Positions 58,292 to 64,000 of a stretch of DNA of 64,000 nucleotides are shown here, piece by piece. This stretch comes from Suillus spraguei. Taxonomy: Eukaryota > Basidiomycota > Agaricomycetes > Boletales > Suillaceae. The stretch spans positions 434,001 to 498,000 of the forward strand of contig JABCPU010000006.1 of assembly GCA_016800925.1 (NCBI GenBank). The letters are read 5' to 3'. A program made the position numbers and the translations under genes. Position 1 is the stretch's first letter. Every line of letters begins with the position of its first letter. Below the pieces are notes generated by a model. It saw only the letters and a list, made by a program, of their open reading frames with translations, was not told the origin of the DNA and did not search any database.

Positions 58292-60828
58292 CACTGGAAA
58301 CACTCCAAGTGATGATCACTTGGTGAGTAATTATATCCAGAGAGTACGCGTTGAAGTACCGATGACAATCAATCTTTTTACGTAACAGGACTGGAATTCA
58401 TGTTGCAAAGATAGCTACTTAAACTAGCTCACACGTGGGTGGAACGATGAGGAACATCTCGTTAATACAGCAAAAGACTCGTGATATTGATCTCGCATGA
58501 AAATGCTGTTGCTGATGACATGGACCTGTGTGTCCATGTGGTGCCCCTATTAATGAGACTGTCAAGTTTACAATGGAAATTCTGATTCGTATCATCAATA
58601 GTGACCGACAACTTTCATGGCTCCAAGGCGCTTCGGTCTCCTATGAGAAGTGATGCTACCGCCCACAGAAGACGCAGAAGAACACCGAGAAACTGTTTGC
58701 AACTTGAAGAGCCTGAAGCCGAGAAATGATGCTAGCATACGACGCATTGGATAGCAACACTAAGCGGGTCCCAACTTTGGGAGGATGTGCCATGCGTTCC
58801 AAAGGATTTTGCACAAGGTTGCTATGGGACCATCAGACTACTGTGCAGATTTGTGCGCTGCCTGTGATATTCTATCGCCATCTATAGTGAGTAATTTGTC
58901 TGATGTTTCTCATACGCTCACCATGTCCTGGCATAAGTGTATGTGCCAGAATATCACTGATATACAATGATAACCCACCTGTGTCATTTAAAAATGGGCT
59001 TCTTATGTGGCGATTTGATGTTTTACAGATCACAAATCAAAGGACCACTCACCATATGAGGGTCGACACTCCGTTTTTTCCAGCTTGGTTTCCTTGATAG
59101 GGGCCATCTTTCTTCGAGTGAGTTCATCGTCTCACGGGGGGAACAATTTGCGCTCGATTTTGATGACATTTGTGAAGTGCGCTCTGTACGTCATGGAGTC
59201 TGCACCGAAGATGAAGTTATTCAACCACTTGAACCAAAGAACAGTGCGTGTGCCAGACACTGATTTTGTCCCAAGTGGTACACGAGCCGAAGTATCGACG
59301 TACATCTCGTATTCTGTCTGAATAAATTCGACCGTTTGGTTGAACTTATTATATTGTCCTCAGCTGAGAGTCCAGCGTCCTTTCAAATACTTATGCACAA
59401 ACAGGTGCCTATGCTGAGTGTGGACTAATGTCTTCAAGCAGGCGTTCCACAGATGCAGACTTGGGTTCCCAGGCTATGCCTTGAATGCAATTATCATATG
59501 GAGGTAACTGATGTAGTGCAGTTTATAAGGATCATGTACAGGGAAACATAGCACGCCTACATAGATACTATGGTTTAAAAGGATAAGCCCTAAACAACAC
59601 GGGGGCCGGAGCAGAGCAATGTATTGGACGGACTTGGAGTTTGGTAGCATTCACCGTATTACATAATATTGATGTAACTACGGTAATTGCGGGGAACGAA
59701 ACAGTGTGAACTTTTCAAGTTGTTTGGATTTGAGGGCTTTGCCAAATAAACGTTATTTCACTTCCGAGTTAACGACATCGTCGAACGTGGTAAAAAGTGA
59801 TGTGCGACAAAAAATGTTGTAAACATCGTGCGATGTGACGATATGCGGTTATTTTGTCCAACACCCTTGGACTTCAACCGGGCCCACGGTTGATTACCTC
59901 GCGGATTCTAGACCTGCCCCATGTGTTGGATTATCAAGGGTCGAGGTACGAGCTCGACACTTATCGGGAATCTTCGGGATCGATGGCGCAATATTACCGG
60001 GCGTCGGCAGCATGGTTTTAGCGTTGGCTGGCATATATAAGTAGGTATTTTTCTGTACGAGTACGCTATGCGTTTGTCAGCGGGTTCACTGTAAAACCTG
60101 AGTTGGTATTACTTTGCAGAACGTGTCCGAGACTTGCGTGCAATTCAACACCATGATGATCGTATGTGAGTTATCATTTACTAGTAGTTGATATCATGTT
60201 CTACTTACATAAAAATAAGTTTTTCAATATGGGGTAATCAAGGCAGACTACTGATATGCAACGGCTAAAAACGTCACTTCCACGACATCGAGTAACGAGT
60301 AAGTCGGGTTTCCCGGCGCACGGTTGCACACAGTAACTTGTTAATCTCGTTTGGATAGCGTGGTATATTGACCAAAGTAGTTGTGGGTTACATTTTCCTG
60401 TGCAAGTCGGTGTATTACATGAGTATTATGCACCGCTTTGCACCATTATAACATTATGGCCCGATAACCAAGGCAGAGGGCGAGAGGTGTGCATGAGGCG
60501 ACAGATGCTGCATCCATCACCTCATGGCCGCTGTCACACTAATATCCTGATGTGATGCTGTGGAACTCCTAAACTGATGCGAACCTTGTGGCAAGTTCTC
60601 GGGAATCAAGTTCCGTAACTAATGAACAGCTTTTCGAGATTTCGAGGTGTTGTATTTCTCGCGTTTGACACTGCTTTGCACAACTTTGCATGCTCAATCG
60701 AGGAAGGAAGTGCATTCATCCTCATATGGCCAATTCGGCAACAATAGCGCTGGATAGTGGTATATCTAGCGCAAACGCGGTCGTCGTGTGTTCATCAAGT
60801 CCACCTCACTTAAACTCTTCCCTCCAAT
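58292..60828. other. Long gene-poor stretch; last part is the flank of DUF6533 copy 3
   Basis: About 2.1 kb (58292-60450) carries only short frames. The longest near 59085-59321 (PDTDFVPSGTRAEVSTYISY at its end) has no family I recognise. From about 60450 the sequence shows diverged similarity to the 5' flanks of DUF6533 copies 1 and 2. Confidence 0.45.
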
Positions 60829-62513
60829 ATGACCTTAGTCTCAAATGACCCTATGTGGTGGCCGCTAATTAATTCATATCGTTTGTTCAGCTATTTTCTA
60901 GGTTCGTAGGGGCGTTCTTGATCATTTGATCTAACATCAACCACGGTTTCGCAGTCGCCTCCTTCGCTGTCGTCGTATACGACTGGGGTGAGCAAGATAG
61001 TGTCGCGGAGCCACTGATGTACTCATGATATTTTCAGCACTGATATTTGGACAAGAAGTAGGTTGATGCTATTACTGGAGCAAGCAGCTGTTTCACTAAC
61101 AATGGTTTTATAGCTTGAATTAATCTGGGTGAGCAGAATGTTGCATCAATAGTGGATGTATACAATTAACACGAGGCAGAGACAACGCTGGTCCCACATG
61201 ACTATTTTATATCTCAGTGTGTGTGGCTTATGTTGCAAACGCATCCGGTCAGTTGTGCCGACTTCAATATATTTTAGGTGCGATATGCTGGACTACCATA
61301 CGCGGTGTATGTTTGCAAGCCTTACCAGTTGGCGTTGTGCTAACCAGCTATTGTCGTAAATAGTGCTGTTGTGCTGGGTATATCTCCCCTCACATACACT
61401 GTTTTTCTCTTCTGACCAGTGATGTTCAGTAAATCTTCCATCGGTCTCGATAACAAATGCAGTTAGTATTCTCCACTGATGCCTGCCACTCCCACTCAAC
61501 TACCTATGTAGGGGTGAGTGAAATTCACATCTGGCTTGTGGATAGGATATAATAACTGCAACAGCTGTGAGTCTCCTGGTCCTTCTACGCTTGTCACTAA
61601 CCAGGTCTTTCAGGCAATATCATGTACTTCGCATTAAACTGGATGACTTTGGTGATAACTGTCATACTATGCTGTGAGCTACCCAGCTGCAATACTTTCA
61701 TGATATTGACTTGAATGAAACATCATGCAAGTCATCGTGAGCAGCCGGTTGTATGCCGTGTATCGGCGATCCAGGAAGATGCTTGTCTTTCTCGTTGCGA
61801 CCTTCCTGCCTATCGCGGTCGCCTGCGGAGTGCTTACTGCAATAGTCAATAGCCATGTTTTAGGAGGTAGGCTTTAATTATTAAAGGAAGACTGAAGTGA
61901 GCTCATCTGATGAATATCAGAGCAGCAAGTCCTGTCCGGTACCTATCTATGTATCTATAGATATGAACAAGATGCCCGACTTCTTATATCCACGACATGG
62001 ATACTCTCCACCGTGTGGGCGGCCATCATACTGTGTCTTGTGGGTTGGATTGTTGTAAAACACTTCCGTGAACTGCAACAACCTTCAACGAGATGGACTA
62101 TCTCTGACTGTTTCAGGGTGTTAATAAACACTCCTATGATTTACCTTGTGTGAGCTCGTAATTTCAATGTGATTATATTTTCTGCTGAAATTCCTCACGT
62201 GCTAGCTCTATTGTTGTTTATTCCTTGGGTCTCGGTGATCTCTCTCCAAACTTATTTGTAAGCTGACCTATCACCGAGTCTGGGTCAATGTTCACCGATT
62301 CTTTAGTACTCATCTTCTGTGGGCTCCGACGTTTATTATGGTATTCTTCAAATTTTGTCGTTCGTACAGATGTTCGTGCTAGCACCACGCCTAATCCTCA
62401 ATGTCCGGGAATATGAGGCAAAAAATCTCGCAGTCAATTCCGATTCTGGGCCGTCTTTTACTACGATCATCTTCCAGGAACACGACCTTGTGTCGACTGG
62501 CAGTGATGTGTAG
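60829..62513 (+). CDS. DUF6533-domain multi-pass membrane protein, copy 3
   Basis: Starts MTLVSNDPMWWPLINSYRLF and joins to VASFAVVVYDW, ALIFGQE, LELIW, RQRWSHMTILYLS and VRYAGLPYAVY, using the same tiny exons as copies 1 and 2. Later exons give SRLYAVYRRSRKMLVFLVAT, FLPIAVACGVLTAIVNSHVL, ISTTWILSTVWAAIILCLVG, WIVVKHFRELQQPSTRWTIS and DCFRVLINTPMIYLV. The C-terminus is VYYGILQILSFVQMFVLAPR, LILNVREYEAKNLAV, ending EHDLVSTGSDV. No stop or frameshift was seen. It is clearly more diverged than copies 1 and 2 are from each other, and there is no ABCC gene after it within the window. Confidence 0.75.
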
Positions 62514-63325
62514 TAGACACGCTTCAAGTGAGTAACACTTGTCGTGTTGTGATTGGCGGGGAGAACAAGAATTTCTTTGGAGTTCTGTCGTGGTGCTGAT
62601 ATGGTGTATTCAATGAAGAGTTGGTCTAAGCAAACCAAACACCGTATTGTGTTACTCTGAAATTGTACCAGAAACTTCTGAATAGCATCGTGTCGTAACC
62701 AACCAGGGTATATATGGTCCTCGATCCTGAGTAAGGGCGGATGATCCGTTGGCGACCGACTTGCAGCGCATTCAAATAATTGTGTTCCCAGGAGATAACC
62801 ATATTACTTCGATGCCGAGTCTAAGCGTACTTCTATCTGAACAGTGGTGGTAGGACATGCATAGTTCCTTCTGCTTGGGCTAGGCTAGGCGCAACCTGTT
62901 TCGACAAAGCAGGAACGCACTTCCCAAATAACGCTTGCGCCGGTCTTGACAGACCTTTCCGCTTGTCTGTGAAATCTATCGTTTCGATAGCCATGCATAA
63001 CGACTTGCATATCACATATGTTGATGCAATAGGGTCCAGGAACATATGTAAGAACAATCCAACATGATCTCATCTGCATTGCTCATGTACAACCTATCAC
63101 TGACACAAAAACCTAACACAAAGGCAAAGAAACGAAATATCGAAAAAGTAACACAACAACAAATGCATATGTCAGTGTCTACGAGATGCGTACGTATATA
63201 CAATGTAAGAATGCAATGGGGATGGTATAATGAGATACTGAGTCTATAGATGAAGCAATAATATACACAAATACGTTACACAAATAACATGCAAGATTTG
63301 TCCAATCGATGTCCGGGTCTTTTTC
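62514..63325. other. 3' flank and spacer, nothing recognised
   Basis: An 812-base stretch that holds the convergent trailers of DUF6533 copy 3 and the last minus-strand gene. Short frames only. Confidence 0.45.
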
Positions 63326-64000
63326 TTATGCTGTCGTTCGCATTTTGAGGTCGCGCAGTACATTTTTGACGATACGCAACCATACTTTGGTGCGATCGAT
63401 CTCATCAAAAGCGCCGTCGACGCGTGCGCTAATTTTTCGCAGGAGGAGCCTGCGCAATGCTCGTGAGTCTTCGTCTTCGTCGTCGTGTATAGTGGCGGCT
63501 AGGGATACATTTGAGGACTGGGCAGAAGAGCATCGCGAGGAGGTGGCGCTGTCGGGAGAGAGGTAGAAAGAGCACGAGGGGTTATTGGGATGTGCAGGGG
63601 GGGCAAGGGAGGATGCAAGGATAGGGCTGTTGACAGGAGGGTATCGGGAACGGAGATTTTGAACCATGGTTTCACGGGTTTTTACGGCGCGCTTGATAAT
63701 GCGCTCGGCACGGGAAATTGAATGGCAGGCAGTAGAGATCAGATGGTCAACCTAAGAGGTTCGTCAGTCACATAAGTCATGATGACAAAAACCAAACATA
63801 CTGCATGAAGGCACTCGTCAATACTTGACAAGTCATGACTGGCACCAGAGAGGACCACCTGGGACGAGTGAAACTCATAATTTGGAGGAGACGGGGACAA
63901 CGATGAGACTCTTGAGGGCTTCGCCGAATCCGAGATCGTGATAGAGAGTTGCGTAGAGTCCACCTTAACCTCCCTCCCGACTGCACATTCGCCGTCCAGG
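63326..64000 (-). CDS. Hypothetical protein, 5' part beyond the window
   Basis: Two exons are visible, separated by an intron of about 57 nt at 63750-63808 (GTATGT...CTTAG on the minus strand). They read SSPPNYEFHSSQ-like Ser-rich sequence, LSGASHDLSSIDECLHA, VDHLISTACHSISRAERIIK, RAVKTRETMVQNLRSRYPPV, DDEDEDSRALRRLLLRKISA, RVDGAFDEIDRTKVWLRIVK and NVLRDLKMRTTA, then stop. The C-terminal 60 residues look helical and may be a conserved interaction domain; the rest is disordered. I do not recognise a family. The start codon lies outside the window. Confidence 0.65.

Noticed and set aside
58785..59321. Short plus-strand frames that might belong to a gene
   Set aside because: No recognisable motif and no consistent GT-AG chain joining them. 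Left as gene-poor DNA.
1..64000. tRNA, rRNA, CRISPR arrays or bacterial operon signals
   Set aside because: None found by eye. The whole window has eukaryotic intron-rich gene structure, so bacterial features are not expected.

Overview
The window is nuclear DNA of a filamentous basidiomycete, most likely an Agaricomycete. The basis is the gene style (many GT-AG introns of about 50-65 nt, very small exons, tightly packed genes) and the families present: an RlpA-like secreted protein, Argonaute, an A-T-R adenylate-forming reductase, DUF6533 membrane proteins, a NACHT relic, a Harbinger-type transposase relic and an F-box/LRR relic. The species cannot be read from the sequence. I joined exons by eye, so CDS coordinates run from start codon to stop codon and include introns.

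Left part, about 0.3-32 kb, is ordinary gene-dense housekeeping sequence. In order: a small secreted double-psi beta-barrel protein (-), two unrecognised proteins (-), an MFS drug:H+ antiporter-like carrier (+), the chromatin protein Spt2 (+), a CPSF6-like RRM protein (-), a DENND6-type Rab exchange factor (-) head to head with a complete Argonaute (+), two unrecognised basidiomycete proteins (+), the HOPS/vCLAMP subunit Vps39/Vam6 (+), and a stand-alone adenylation-thiolation-reductase enzyme (-).

Right part, about 32-62.5 kb, is an accessory region built by duplication. A unit made of a DUF6533 multi-pass membrane protein gene followed by an ABCC (Yor1/MRP-like) transporter gene occurs twice in tandem, at about 32.2-43.9 kb and 44.7-54.6 kb. 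Unit 2 looks intact. Unit 1 carries a one-base deletion in the first coding third of its transporter and about 2.2 kb of extra DNA between its two genes, holding a broken NACHT NTPase and a truncated Harbinger-like transposase. Two 3' relics of the DUF6533 gene (about 55.0-55.4 and 57.9-58.3 kb) and a third, apparently intact DUF6533 gene (60.8-62.5 kb) follow, with a decayed F-box/LRR gene between them. Identity between the two units is patchy, with near-identical tracts that include introns, which suggests gene conversion.

The most interesting signals are the repeated pairing of an uncharacterised DUF6533 membrane protein with an ABCC exporter, next to an adenylate-forming reductase, and two micro-exons. 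A 7-nt exon lies in both ABCC copies. An 8-nt exon in Argonaute carries the inferred fourth catalytic residue, and skipping it would create an immediate stop. No tRNA, rRNA, CRISPR array or complete transposon was found.
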